Shown here: piece after piece, positions 18,494-27,532 of the stretch
Numbering within the stretch: position 1 is the first letter of the stretch
How the letters are laid out: every line of letters starts with the position of its first letter
From: a virus
Virus record (IMG/VR): IMGVR_UViG_3300029266_001779
Span: 1 to 28,599 of that record
Length of the DNA stretch: 28,599 nt
Direction: 5' to 3' (one strand)
Program-made: the position numbers and the translations under genes
The notes under the pieces: model-generated
The model's input: the letters and a program-made list of their open reading frames with translations, nothing else
What the model was told of the DNA's origin: nothing
The model's database searches: none

Positions 18494-18503
18494 TATATTT
18501 ATT
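18494..18503 (+). promoter_or_regulatory. ATATTTAT late-type promoter candidate before the tail module
   Basis: TATATTTATT right after the sigma-factor gene, then AAAAGGA and ATG 18516. There is no TTWG at the -33 distance, as expected of a gp55-type promoter. Confidence 0.4.
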
Positions 18504-18515
18504 TAAAAGGATTGT

Positions 18516-18926
18516 ATGAACGAATATGAATTGTTTGCAGGTACTACATTTTCAGATCTCATGAAAGATGTATATCATAACTCTAAAAAAAAATCTAGAC
18601 AAATAGATTCTTTAATACAAGATCTCAAACCTCATATTAAAAATGTAGGCGATGCTACTATTATAGCTCCTATACTAAAAGATTATCTAGAAGTATCAGT
18701 AAAAAATGATGATGCATTAGTTAAATTAGCTGCAGTAGTCCAACGTATAATTTCAGCGACCAGTAAAGATGAAGATGGCAATGAATTTGGAATGACTGAT
18801 GAAGAACGTAGTCGTCTCTTAGAAGAAGCTGAAAATGAAATAAAAATAATAAAACAATCACAAGATAAGGATACCCATGGCGACGTTTCTGGCAGCGGAA
18901 GTAGTAAACAATCAGATCTCATTTAA
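18516..18926 (+). CDS. Hypothetical virion or tail-assembly protein
   Basis: A 136-residue, mostly helical acidic protein (MNEYELFAGTTFSDLMKDVY; LLEEAENEIKIIKQSQD), ending in a Gly/Ser-rich tail (GDVSGSGSSKQSDLI). It has an AAAAGGA ribosome site. It overlaps the hub gene out of frame by 50 bases, and the low-complexity tail is encoded in the overlap. No family is recognised; position suggests a baseplate-assembly role. Confidence 0.6.
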   Translation: MNEYELFAGTTFSDLMKDVYHNSKKKSRQIDSLIQDLKPHIKNVGDATIIAPILKDYLEVSVKNDDALVKLAAVVQRIISATSKDEDGNEFGMTDEERSRLLEEAENEIKIIKQSQDKDTHGDVSGSGSSKQSDLI

Positions 18927-19881
18927 AGAGACCGAGAGTAAGAAAACGCAACTCCCATTTCCTCAGGGAGCAATTAAATTTAAATTGTTTAATATACGAA
19001 GTAAGGCCAGAACGGTAGAAATGGCAATGCCATTAGATCCTTATACAACTGAAATTCCTTTAGTGGGTGAATATGTACTAATTATTCAGTTATTAGATAA
19101 AAATGCAGATCCATATTTTCAAAAACACCAATATTACTATACTCAAATATTAAATGTATATGATAGAGTCAATGAAAATAAATTATTTGGTATACAATCA
19201 TCATCGCCTCCAACTGTACCTGGTAATGAGAAGGGTATGCAAAAGAAAAAGGCTCAAGTAATTGATGATAATGCAGATATATCTAGATTACAATCATATG
19301 AAGGCGATAAAATATTTTATTCTAGATTCGGATCTTCGATTCGATTTTCTTCAAATAATATAAAAGACCAAGAAAATATTACATATGAGAATAAAAAGAC
19401 GCCATGGGAAGGTGGTGAAGTTCTAAGCCCCATTCTAATGTTAACTAATGGTTATAAACAAATAGGAAAAAAATTAACTATAGAAGATCCTAAAACAGAT
19501 AAATCGTTAATGTATTTGACATTTGATCAAAAAATTAATATCGATTCATCACAATCAAAATTAGGAAAAGGCATTTCAAATAGTAGTATAAAAGATTATT
19601 CCGGGGCACAGGCAATAATATCTGCAGATAGATTATTATTTAATGCAAAAGAAGATCATATTTTATTATCCGGTGCTAAATCAGTTAATATTGCTACTCC
19701 ATCATGGGCAATGGACATGAATCAGTTTTTTGATTTGTTTGATGAGTTTCTGGAAGAGGTGATGAAGACAGCTCGAGCTGAATCAAATTATTTAACTGGA
19801 GTTGGACCGACTACCGGCAATCCTACTTTGTTAGCAGGTGCAACAAAGATAAAAACCAAACTAATACAAATGAGGCAGTAG
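18877..19881 (+). CDS. Baseplate hub/spike protein (gp5-like)
   Basis: A 334-residue protein. Residues 20-110 look like an OB-fold domain (IPLVGEYVLIIQLLD). RLQSYEGDKIFYSRFGSSIRFSS (about 148-170) resembles the GRFGNSIRFG motif I associate with T4-like hub proteins of marine phages. The C-terminal region has beta-solenoid-style strands (AQAIISADRLLFNAKEDHIL, LSGAKSVNIATPSWAMDMNQ) and a final helix. Such proteins form the central spike that pierces the cell envelope. The lysozyme domain of T4 gp5 is not seen. ATG 18877 starts inside the preceding gene; the first residues look authentic (MATFLAAEVVNNQISF). Confidence 0.7.
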   Translation: MATFLAAEVVNNQISFKETESKKTQLPFPQGAIKFKLFNIRSKARTVEMAMPLDPYTTEIPLVGEYVLIIQLLDKNADPYFQKHQYYYTQILNVYDRVNENKLFGIQSSSPPTVPGNEKGMQKKKAQVIDDNADISRLQSYEGDKIFYSRFGSSIRFSSNNIKDQENITYENKKTPWEGGEVLSPILMLTNGYKQIGKKLTIEDPKTDKSLMYLTFDQKINIDSSQSKLGKGISNSSIKDYSGAQAIISADRLLFNAKEDHILLSGAKSVNIATPSWAMDMNQFFDLFDEFLEEVMKTARAESNYLTGVGPTTGNPTLLAGATKIKTKLIQMRQ

Positions 19882-20625
19882 ATGCCAGCACTTTGGCCCA
19901 CATTTGAAAATACAGTATCTCAGTTTTTAACTAAAGGGACACTATCTCAGGACCAGTTTATTAAAATGCTAGCCAACGCATATACAGTAGCTACTACGCC
20001 AATAACAGTTAATTACTCGACAGGGCCAATTCCTCAGCCAGTACTTACAGGTATAGCTCGTCAAAAAATTTTACGGGATGCTCTCGAGAAAGTATTAAAT
20101 GCCGGTAAAGTTGCAACTAACACATTAACAGTAAAAGATTTCCTTCCAGCAGCATTAGGATTTGTAAAATATTGGACTCCAGGTATTGGTGTATTAATTA
20201 GCCCGTTCCCAGCACCACCACCATGTGTAGCTCCAGTAGTTGCCGGCACATTTCTTTCAGATGACGAATTCAAGTCAGCATTGCCATCTAATATAGCCTT
20301 TGATGCGGCTGCATCTCTCGCGGCACTAGGTAACGCAGACGGCGATACTAAATCTTTATATTCTAGAATAACTAGTCAGGCAGTAGTTAATGACCCAGTA
20401 GTAATAGTACCTAGTCCTATTATTTTATTTCCTGGCAATCCATTATTATTAGCTAAAGATTTACATTTTGCTATGACTAGAAGTTTTAGTACGCGAGCTA
20501 CTGCAACTAATTTAACAAAAGCATTTAGTAATCATCTATCAACAATCATGGGAATTTATATTGGATTACTACCACCAGGTTCAGTACCACCATTTACTAT
20601 TGTAGTATTTAACGGAATAACATAA
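19882..20625 (+). CDS. Structural protein, unassigned
   Basis: A 247-residue, Ala/Thr/Pro-rich protein of virion-like composition, with PFPAPPPCVAPVVAGTFLSD in the middle and Pro-rich turns near the end. It begins at the base after the hub gene stop. The N-terminal 40 residues (FENTVSQFLTKGTLSQDQFI) are helical. No family is identified; placement between hub and wedge genes suggests a baseplate component. Confidence 0.6.
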   Translation: MPALWPTFENTVSQFLTKGTLSQDQFIKMLANAYTVATTPITVNYSTGPIPQPVLTGIARQKILRDALEKVLNAGKVATNTLTVKDFLPAALGFVKYWTPGIGVLISPFPAPPPCVAPVVAGTFLSDDEFKSALPSNIAFDAAASLAALGNADGDTKSLYSRITSQAVVNDPVVIVPSPIILFPGNPLLLAKDLHFAMTRSFSTRATATNLTKAFSNHLSTIMGIYIGLLPPGSVPPFTIVVFNGIT

Positions 20626-20644
20626 CTGAATTAGTATACCATGA

Positions 20645-20652
20645 TATTTATA
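20645..20652 (+). promoter_or_regulatory. ATATTTAT late-type promoter candidate
   Basis: TATTTATA in the 41-base gap between genes, followed by AAAAAAGGATAAGTA and ATG 20667. No -33 TTWG. Confidence 0.4.
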
Positions 20653-20666
20653 AAAAAGGATAAGTA

Positions 20667-21119
20667 ATGAAATCAGAATTATTCGTAAAACTATTACGTA
20701 AAGTTATAAGAGAAGAAGTACAATCAGTTGTACGTAAAGAATTGAGATCTGTGTTAACTGAACAAAAACCAGATCATTCAAAGGCAATAACTCATGGGTT
20801 AGATCTATCTAATATGGTATCTAACACAACGGCTAAACCATCCAGGAAGTATGTTAAAGATACTATGTTAAATGATATACTAAATGAAACTTCTGGGTTT
20901 AATAGTAATGGCAATACACGACAAGAATATCCATCGATGGCAAATTTTAAAAGTGAAATGGCACAATCGTTTGGACAACCATCTGCGGCACCATTAACAG
21001 ATATTACAGGAAAGCCTGTTGATACTAATAATAAAAATGTTGCAACAGTTGTAAATGCAATGACAAAAGATTATTCATCATTGATGAAGGCAATTGATAA
21101 GAAAAAAGGTAAAAGATAA
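20667..21119 (+). CDS. Small structural or scaffold-like protein
   Basis: A 150-residue protein with a very basic amphipathic helix at the start (LLRKVIREEVQSVVRKELRS) and a long polar, Asn/Ser/Thr-rich, probably disordered middle. No family is recognised. It has an AAGGA ribosome site, and its stop touches the start of the gp25-like gene. Confidence 0.6.
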   Translation: MKSELFVKLLRKVIREEVQSVVRKELRSVLTEQKPDHSKAITHGLDLSNMVSNTTAKPSRKYVKDTMLNDILNETSGFNSNGNTRQEYPSMANFKSEMAQSFGQPSAAPLTDITGKPVDTNNKNVATVVNAMTKDYSSLMKAIDKKKGKR

Positions 21120-21686
21120 TTGGCTAGACAAGTATTTCAATATCAACCATTTAATGAAACTCCGGATAAACCATTAGGTATATTGCTACCTTTAAATAAA
21201 GATGCAGGAGGATCTAGATCTTTACAATCTACTTATAATGCAGCTCCTGGAGCCGGCGGAGGTGTATTTGCATCTTCTTATACAACGCAAGAACAGGGAT
21301 TGAGTAATTTAAAAAATTTAATACTTACTAAAAAAGGTGAACGATATTTTTTACCAGATTTTGGAACTAATATACAATCAGCATTATTTGAAAATAGTAC
21401 AATTGATTTAGAATTACAATTACAAGAAACGGTAACAGCTGACATTGAAAGATGGTTGCCATATATTAAAATAAATGAATTGAAAATTGTAAGAAATATT
21501 GATAATCAGCAAATAGCTATTAGGCTAACATTTAGTGTTACTGAAAATGGAGCAAATCAAGAAATAGTAATTTTTGCATCGCCGGATTCTGTAGTAGTAC
21601 AAGATGGAGGAACTTCTGAAGTAGAATTGCAATTAGCTCCAGTTGCAGCAGGTGGCGGTAGTAGTGGAGCCGGAGGAGGATATTAA
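21120..21686 (+). CDS. Baseplate wedge protein gp25
   Basis: A 188-residue protein of the gp25/GPW family. The core runs from YTTQEQGLSNLKNLILTKKG through GERYFLPDFGTNIQSALFE, the family's conserved G-ER---P-FG-----LFE, to an ITADIERWLPYI-like helix (residues 100-118) and strands KINELKIVRNIDNQQIAIRL. It forms the lysozyme-like inner wedge that contacts gp6 and the sheath start. The gene begins with TTG, in TAATTG right at the preceding stop; no nearby ATG fits. The Gly/Ala-rich insert (residues 42-52) and Gly-rich C-terminus (AAGGGSSGAGGGY) are unusual additions. Its stop overlaps the gp6 start. Confidence 0.85.
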   Translation: MARQVFQYQPFNETPDKPLGILLPLNKDAGGSRSLQSTYNAAPGAGGGVFASSYTTQEQGLSNLKNLILTKKGERYFLPDFGTNIQSALFENSTIDLELQLQETVTADIERWLPYIKINELKIVRNIDNQQIAIRLTFSVTENGANQEIVIFASPDSVVVQDGGTSEVELQLAPVAAGGGSSGAGGGY

Positions 21687-23563
21687 TGGAATTAGTAAAA
21701 AAAGATATAAAATATTTAAATAAAGATTTTGGACAATTCAGGCAGAACCTAATAAACTTTGCTAAAAATTATTTTCCGGATACATATTCGGATTTTAATG
21801 AAACATCGCCTGGAATGATGTTTATAGAAATGGCATCATATGTAGGTGATGTTCTTTCATTTTATTCAGATCAATCCTTTAAAGAAAGTTTATTGAGTAG
21901 TGCACAAGAGGATAGTAATGTACTACAGATGGCTCAATTATTTGGATTTAAATCAAAATTAAATTCACCATCTAATTGTATGGTAGATATATTTCAACTA
22001 GTGCCATCTATAGGATCTGGTACTAATTCTCTTCCAGATTATCGTTATGCATTAAATGTTAATACCGGTGCTAGATTAATAGGAGGTAATAATACTTTAT
22101 TTAGGACATTAGATTCCGTAGATTTTAGTGTTGATTCGGCTAATGATCCTTTAGATATATCTGTATACGAATTAGATTCTAATGGCAATGTGCAGTACTA
22201 TTTACTAAAAAAACATGTACCGGTACAATCCGGAGAAGTTATTACATCGACATTCTCATTCGGCAATCCTAAGGCATATGATAAAATTACATTGCCAGAC
22301 AATAATTTAATAGATATTGTATCGGTAGTAGACAGTAGAGGAAATACTTGGTATGAAGTAGATTATCTAGCACAAGATACTATATTTGAAGATACATTGA
22401 ATATTAAATTTAATGATGAAACATTAGCCGAACATAAATCAACGGTACCGTATATATTAAAATTAAAAAGAACGCCTAGACGATTCATAACAAGATTAAG
22501 AGATGATAATAAAACAGAATTAATATTTGGTTCAGGTATAAGTTCTGATGCAGATGAAGAATTAATACCAAATCCAAAGAATGTAGGAATAGGGTTAGAA
22601 TATTTAACTAGAACAACAACTACTAATGTAGATCCCACTAACTTTTTAAAGACTCGTACATATGGATTAGCTCCAGATAATATCACATTAACTATTACAT
22701 ATACAGTTGGCGGCGGAATAAAAGATAATGTTGTTGTTAATTCAATAACTAAAATTGATACAATATCATATAATGATAGTATTAATTTCACCGGAGTAGA
22801 TAAAACATTTGTTAAAAGTACTGTAGCAGTAAATAATACAACGCCGGCAGTTGGTGGATTGGAAAAACAAAACATAGAAAGCTTAAGACAAAGCGCAATG
22901 GCATCATTTGCAGCACAGAATAGAGCAATAACTAGAGAAGACTATATAGTACGTTGTTATTCAATGCCAAGGAAATTTGGTTCGGTAGCTAAAGCATATG
23001 TAATTGGAGATATGCAACAAGATTCATCTGATGTATCATATCCGCGTGAAACAATCTCTAATCCTTTAGCATTAAATTTATATACTTTAGCATTTGATAA
23101 TAATAAACGTTTAGTGCCATTAAATCAAGCATTGAAGCAAAATTTAAGAACATATTTATCAAACTTCAGAATGTTAACAGATGCATTAAATATAAAATCG
23201 GCCCATATAATTAATATAGGAGTTGATTTTGAAATTATACCTAGACCTAGATTTAATAGTAATGAAGTTTTATTGAGATGTATTGATCTGCTAAAACGTT
23301 TATTTGAAATAGATTCAATGCAAATTAATATGCCATTAAATATATCTAACCTAATGACGGAGTTAGATAAGGTTGAGGGAGTTCAGAGCGTATCTAAATT
23401 TGAAATTATTAATTTATATGATCTAACTAAAGGATATGTGGGTAATTTATATGATATTGAAACAGCAACAAAAAATAATATTGTATATCCTAGTTTAGAT
23501 CCTAGTATATTTGAAATAAGATTTCCTAATGGAGATATTAAAGGAAAAATAACAAGTAAGTAA
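21686..23563 (+). CDS. Baseplate wedge protein gp6
   Basis: A 625-residue protein, close to T4 gp6 length (660). The start (LNKDFGQFRQNLINFAKNYF, then DFNETSPGMMFIEMASYVGD) is the typical opening of the gp6/baseplate J-like family, followed by YSDQSFKESLLSSAQEDSNV. Near the middle, RAITREDYIVRCYSMPRKFG resembles the conserved AVT.eDY......p..g segment. gp6 forms the ring that binds gp25 and gp53 and links the wedges. Overlaps gp25 by one base, so it is co-translated. Confidence 0.88.
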   Translation: MELVKKDIKYLNKDFGQFRQNLINFAKNYFPDTYSDFNETSPGMMFIEMASYVGDVLSFYSDQSFKESLLSSAQEDSNVLQMAQLFGFKSKLNSPSNCMVDIFQLVPSIGSGTNSLPDYRYALNVNTGARLIGGNNTLFRTLDSVDFSVDSANDPLDISVYELDSNGNVQYYLLKKHVPVQSGEVITSTFSFGNPKAYDKITLPDNNLIDIVSVVDSRGNTWYEVDYLAQDTIFEDTLNIKFNDETLAEHKSTVPYILKLKRTPRRFITRLRDDNKTELIFGSGISSDADEELIPNPKNVGIGLEYLTRTTTTNVDPTNFLKTRTYGLAPDNITLTITYTVGGGIKDNVVVNSITKIDTISYNDSINFTGVDKTFVKSTVAVNNTTPAVGGLEKQNIESLRQSAMASFAAQNRAITREDYIVRCYSMPRKFGSVAKAYVIGDMQQDSSDVSYPRETISNPLALNLYTLAFDNNKRLVPLNQALKQNLRTYLSNFRMLTDALNIKSAHIINIGVDFEIIPRPRFNSNEVLLRCIDLLKRLFEIDSMQINMPLNISNLMTELDKVEGVQSVSKFEIINLYDLTKGYVGNLYDIETATKNNIVYPSLDPSIFEIRFPNGDIKGKITSK

Positions 23564-23571
23564 GGAAACAG

Positions 23572-24723
23572 ATGTATCAATTATATTTCGCAGAAAGAGA
23601 TACGACATTATATGAAAAATTTCCAGATCAAAATACTGGAATAGATCAGATATTAGAATTAACAAAAGTTAGTTCTGGGTCTAAGTTAAATGGCATTATA
23701 CAAGCTAATACAACTAATACACGAATATTATTAGATTTTGGGACACAGATATCTTCAATTACAACAGATGTTAGTAATGGAAAAATACCTCCTATAGGCA
23801 CTGGAATTAACTCTTCTTCAATATTTTTAAATTTAAAAGCATCTGATGCATCTGATCTTCCATTATCTTATAATATTAAAGCATTTCCTATTTCAGAATC
23901 GTGGAATAATGGCACCGGAACTCATGCTGATGTTCCAGAAACTACTAATGGAGCATCATGGCATTATAAAGACGCAAAGAATCCTGGTACAGAATGGAAC
24001 ACTGGCTCTGCTGCTAGTTATAATAATCTTGGTGTATTTGATACTCAAGGCGGTGGTACATGGATGACAGGGTCTGGATATGAAGCTAGCCAATCATTTC
24101 AAAATCAATCACCAGATATTAGAATGGATGTTACTGATATAGTACAACGATGGGTAGATGCAGATATTACTAATAATGGATTTATAATTAAACGAAAATA
24201 CGAAGAAGAAATTAATGGATCTATATTAGGTTCTATCAAATTCTTTGGAAGAGAATCACATACTATATTTTTACCTAGATTAGAAGTTGCATATAATGAT
24301 GTTAATTTATCTGGTACTGGTTCATTTGATGTAATTAGTACAGATATGTACGTGCCATATATAAAAAATATAAGGCCAGAATATAGATCCGGAGATATAA
24401 CAAAATTTAGAATTGGCGTAAGGCCTGAATTTCCAATAGCTAGTTATGCTACGAGCTCTTTCTATATAACAAGAGATAGATTGCCAGTAACAAGTTATTA
24501 TAGTATATCTGATACTGTAACTAATGAAGTTTTAATTCCGTTTGATGAAGGCGTAAAGAGTGCTACTCAAATATCTTGTGATAGCAATGGAAGCTTTTTT
24601 AAATTAAATTTAAATACCTTTTTACCAGAACGATATTATAAAATAGCATTAAAGGTTATTAGAGATAATGGTGATGATACGCAAATACATGATGATAGAT
24701 TTTATTTTAAGGTTGTTAAATAA
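23572..24723 (+). CDS. Tail/baseplate structural protein with DNRLRE-like beta domain
   Basis: A 383-residue, beta-rich protein. The beginning (ERDTTLYEKFPDQNTGIDQI, then RILLDFG) has the pattern of the DNRLRE-like extracellular beta-sandwich (D-T-x-y-E...N-G-D-I--L; S--LL-FD). Residues 170-215 (IRMDVTDIVQRWVDADITNN, GFIIKRK) continue it in the usual DVT..V..W....NNGF.l form. A second half (about 250-383) is another beta region. Such domains are common in adhesive or structural parts of phage and bacterial surfaces. Here it is placed between gp6 and the large wedge gene, so it is likely part of the baseplate exterior. Confidence 0.65.
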   Translation: MYQLYFAERDTTLYEKFPDQNTGIDQILELTKVSSGSKLNGIIQANTTNTRILLDFGTQISSITTDVSNGKIPPIGTGINSSSIFLNLKASDASDLPLSYNIKAFPISESWNNGTGTHADVPETTNGASWHYKDAKNPGTEWNTGSAASYNNLGVFDTQGGGTWMTGSGYEASQSFQNQSPDIRMDVTDIVQRWVDADITNNGFIIKRKYEEEINGSILGSIKFFGRESHTIFLPRLEVAYNDVNLSGTGSFDVISTDMYVPYIKNIRPEYRSGDITKFRIGVRPEFPIASYATSSFYITRDRLPVTSYYSISDTVTNEVLIPFDEGVKSATQISCDSNGSFFKLNLNTFLPERYYKIALKVIRDNGDDTQIHDDRFYFKVVK

Positions 24724-27530
24724 TGGCAAATAAACTAATAGATAAAGAAAATGGCAATCAGTCACAAGTAGAAGACTTACACGGATTACTAATAAATGTA
24801 ATGCGTGAAGAATTTCCAGATGATCCATTATATGCTAATGGTAAAACATATGTTTCTCAAACTGATACTGAAAGAAAAGAGCCTATATTAGTATCGGTAA
24901 AAGATCTTAATTTATCAAATCGTGATGTTAATCAGAAGTTAGATTTAAATGCTGAACAAATAACATATGCTAAATATAAAATTAATAAAATGTTACCATC
25001 TATCGACGATGATGATTTAGATGAATTATTAGAAGATGAATGGGATTATTATGTCGATGAGGATAGTTTATCGGCTCCCCGAGTAGATGGATTATTTCTA
25101 ATTAATAAAGAAGTCAATCTTAATCCTCCTGACTTTCATAATGAATATATAAAAAGAGGTCCGGCTGCTATAGATGAGAGAATGTCCGGCAATGATAATC
25201 CAGATGATATAGTAAAATCTACTTTTTGTGTATTTTTTATACAGAATAGTGCTGCATTACCAATACCTAATTACAAAACTTTAGAAGTCATGTTAGTAGA
25301 ACGTAACAAAACCTATGGTGATATAAAGGAAGCTACTGTCGAACAAACTAGAGAATTTGATTTAGAAATAGATGGTAGATTTACACAAGATGAGGATGGA
25401 CAAATTGATCCGGTTGAAGAATTTAGATTTCGTCAAGTATTAGATCGAACTACAAGTTGGAATCCTAGAGTTAGATTTGCTAGTGGATATGTTCCTGGCC
25501 AAGATGAAAATGCTGCACAGTTTCTTAGAGATCCGGGTGATTATTTAATAGTTCCGGAAATGAGATTTGATGGATTTTATGATCAATTGGTATATCAAAA
25601 ACAAACATATAGAGAAAAACTCCGTGCAAAATTTGAAGGCAAACTAATTGCTCTGCAATGGACTATACCATATAGTCAAGCCGGTGTTGAGAGTGGTACG
25701 CCAAATCTTTTGAGTGATGATAAAGTATTTTTAATACGTATGATGATTAATGGATATTGGAAACAAGTTATTTCTTCTAATGTATTACGAGAATATGCAA
25801 TAATTAATAATATTGATTTATCCGGAATAGGATATCTATCACGATCAGATTTTGAAACAATACTAAATACAGGTGCTAGTATAGAGACCGGATTCTTACG
25901 TGGCGGATTATATGGAGCTAATGGATTAATTAACACGATAATTTCCAATGGTGGTATGACAGTATTTCAGGATGATAATATTCTAGATGGGGATATAAAA
26001 GAACAAACAGATCAGATTAAAGCATTTTATAAGCTTATATTTATTTATGCTTATGGAAGAGTTCCAATACCAGGAGATCCTTTATTTCCGCAATTCAATA
26101 AAGTTGTAACTGAGTATAGTAATGCAGTTGCCGGCGAAGCTAAATCGCCGGGCTGGACTGACTTTTCTCATATTGCAGAAGTAGATAGACTTGAACCCCA
26201 AGAATATGAAGATTATCTAAATAAGTATAATAATGGCGGAGATCCATTTGAAATAGATTATCTAAAACCATATGAGCCTCCCGGTTCCATAGCATATTAC
26301 CCTAGAGAAAATGTAAATTTATTACGAGAACAAGCTGCAGCACAGGCCGCGATAGATAGTATTAAAAAAGATATTATGGAACTACTCCCAAGATTGTCAT
26401 CTAGGGCAGCTGAACTTGATCAGCGATTTAAAGCTGCACCTGGAAATTATTTGAATTATGCCAATAGTGCATTGAGTCCAGGCGGTGATATATATAAAAT
26501 AATGTTTTCTAATGATAAATTTAGATTTATGAAACAAAAAGGAAGAAGACGTAAGGGAAAGTTTAAACAAAAACAAAGTGAAGGCAGTTTTATGCGATTG
26601 GCAGAAAAGGCAGATAGATTATTTCTCAAAATGGGAAAGGGCGCGGAAAATGATATGTTTTATCAAGATGGCAAAAGAGATTTTACTAGATTAATTAAAC
26701 AAGATGATGAAATATTAGTAAAATTATCACAATATTTAAATACCGGTAGGAAAAAATTATTTACTGCACCTGATATGGAAAATGCAGTTCCAGGTGTAAG
26801 TGCAGCAGTTCTAGCAGCAGTCGCTGGAACAGGCGCAGCTGTTGCGGGAGTAGGAGTTTTATTAACGGGATTACCTTTAGCGCCGGGAGTTGCAGTCGCC
26901 GCCGGTGTTGCTGCGGGAGTTAAATCAGTTTTTCTAGATGTTGATTTAACGCCTATGGGTCAACTATTTCGACGTGGAATGCCTAGAGGGCAAGCAGGTA
27001 ATAGACAAAGAAAACTATTGAAAAGGATTTCATATATTAAAGTAATATTAGGTACATATATTTATCTAGAATTTGTACGTAAGGAAGTTTGTGGATTGGC
27101 AGATGCTAATGGCCAGGCAGTTGATTTATTTGATAAATGTATAGAAGTTGATGATTCTTTTATTGCTACTAGAGAATTAGTTGATAGATCTTTAGTAGAT
27201 ATAGCAGATATAGATAATCGTGTTATAAATTCAAATACAGTTGGACAATTTCAACAAATATTAACAGATTTAATAGATATAGAACAACAATTTGATGATA
27301 TAGACTTAACATTGTTTGAACAAGGTGAACAATTAAGAGTACAAATAGATGATATTGTAAAATATATGATTAAACAACAATATGATTGTGTTGAATATGC
27401 GAGAGGTAAACTGTATCGTGCAAATAGCAGATTTTTCTTTACATGGCCAAAAGATGTAAGAGAAGTAATTGAAAATTATTTTCCCGGGAAAAACTTCGCT
27501 TCCAATCGTCCCGGAAGATTTGAGGATTAA
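24723..27530 (+). CDS. Large baseplate protein, gp7-like by position
   Basis: A 935-residue protein, the largest here. No clear family motif is visible. By position after gp6 and size (T4 gp7 is 1032) it may be the gp7-type wedge. The N-terminal 100 residues are acidic and helical (DDDDLDELLEDEWDYYVDED). The middle has mixed strands. The region from about 550 to 680 is helical and basic (MKQKGRRRKGKFKQKQSEG). Residues 688-735 form a striking Ala/Gly/Val-rich hydrophobic block (AAVLAAVAGTGAAVAGVGVL, then LAPGVAVAAGVAAGV). The start overlaps the previous stop by one base (TAATG). Confidence 0.6.
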   Translation: MANKLIDKENGNQSQVEDLHGLLINVMREEFPDDPLYANGKTYVSQTDTERKEPILVSVKDLNLSNRDVNQKLDLNAEQITYAKYKINKMLPSIDDDDLDELLEDEWDYYVDEDSLSAPRVDGLFLINKEVNLNPPDFHNEYIKRGPAAIDERMSGNDNPDDIVKSTFCVFFIQNSAALPIPNYKTLEVMLVERNKTYGDIKEATVEQTREFDLEIDGRFTQDEDGQIDPVEEFRFRQVLDRTTSWNPRVRFASGYVPGQDENAAQFLRDPGDYLIVPEMRFDGFYDQLVYQKQTYREKLRAKFEGKLIALQWTIPYSQAGVESGTPNLLSDDKVFLIRMMINGYWKQVISSNVLREYAIINNIDLSGIGYLSRSDFETILNTGASIETGFLRGGLYGANGLINTIISNGGMTVFQDDNILDGDIKEQTDQIKAFYKLIFIYAYGRVPIPGDPLFPQFNKVVTEYSNAVAGEAKSPGWTDFSHIAEVDRLEPQEYEDYLNKYNNGGDPFEIDYLKPYEPPGSIAYYPRENVNLLREQAAAQAAIDSIKKDIMELLPRLSSRAAELDQRFKAAPGNYLNYANSALSPGGDIYKIMFSNDKFRFMKQKGRRRKGKFKQKQSEGSFMRLAEKADRLFLKMGKGAENDMFYQDGKRDFTRLIKQDDEILVKLSQYLNTGRKKLFTAPDMENAVPGVSAAVLAAVAGTGAAVAGVGVLLTGLPLAPGVAVAAGVAAGVKSVFLDVDLTPMGQLFRRGMPRGQAGNRQRKLLKRISYIKVILGTYIYLEFVRKEVCGLADANGQAVDLFDKCIEVDDSFIATRELVDRSLVDIADIDNRVINSNTVGQFQQILTDLIDIEQQFDDIDLTLFEQGEQLRVQIDDIVKYMIKQQYDCVEYARGKLYRANSRFFFTWPKDVREVIENYFPGKNFASNRPGRFED

Positions 27531-27532
27531 TA

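Noticed and set aside
22363-22875. 170-residue minus-strand frame
   Set aside because: Lies wholly inside the gp6-like gene, whose protein is clearly recognisable; no other minus-strand gene exists in the window.
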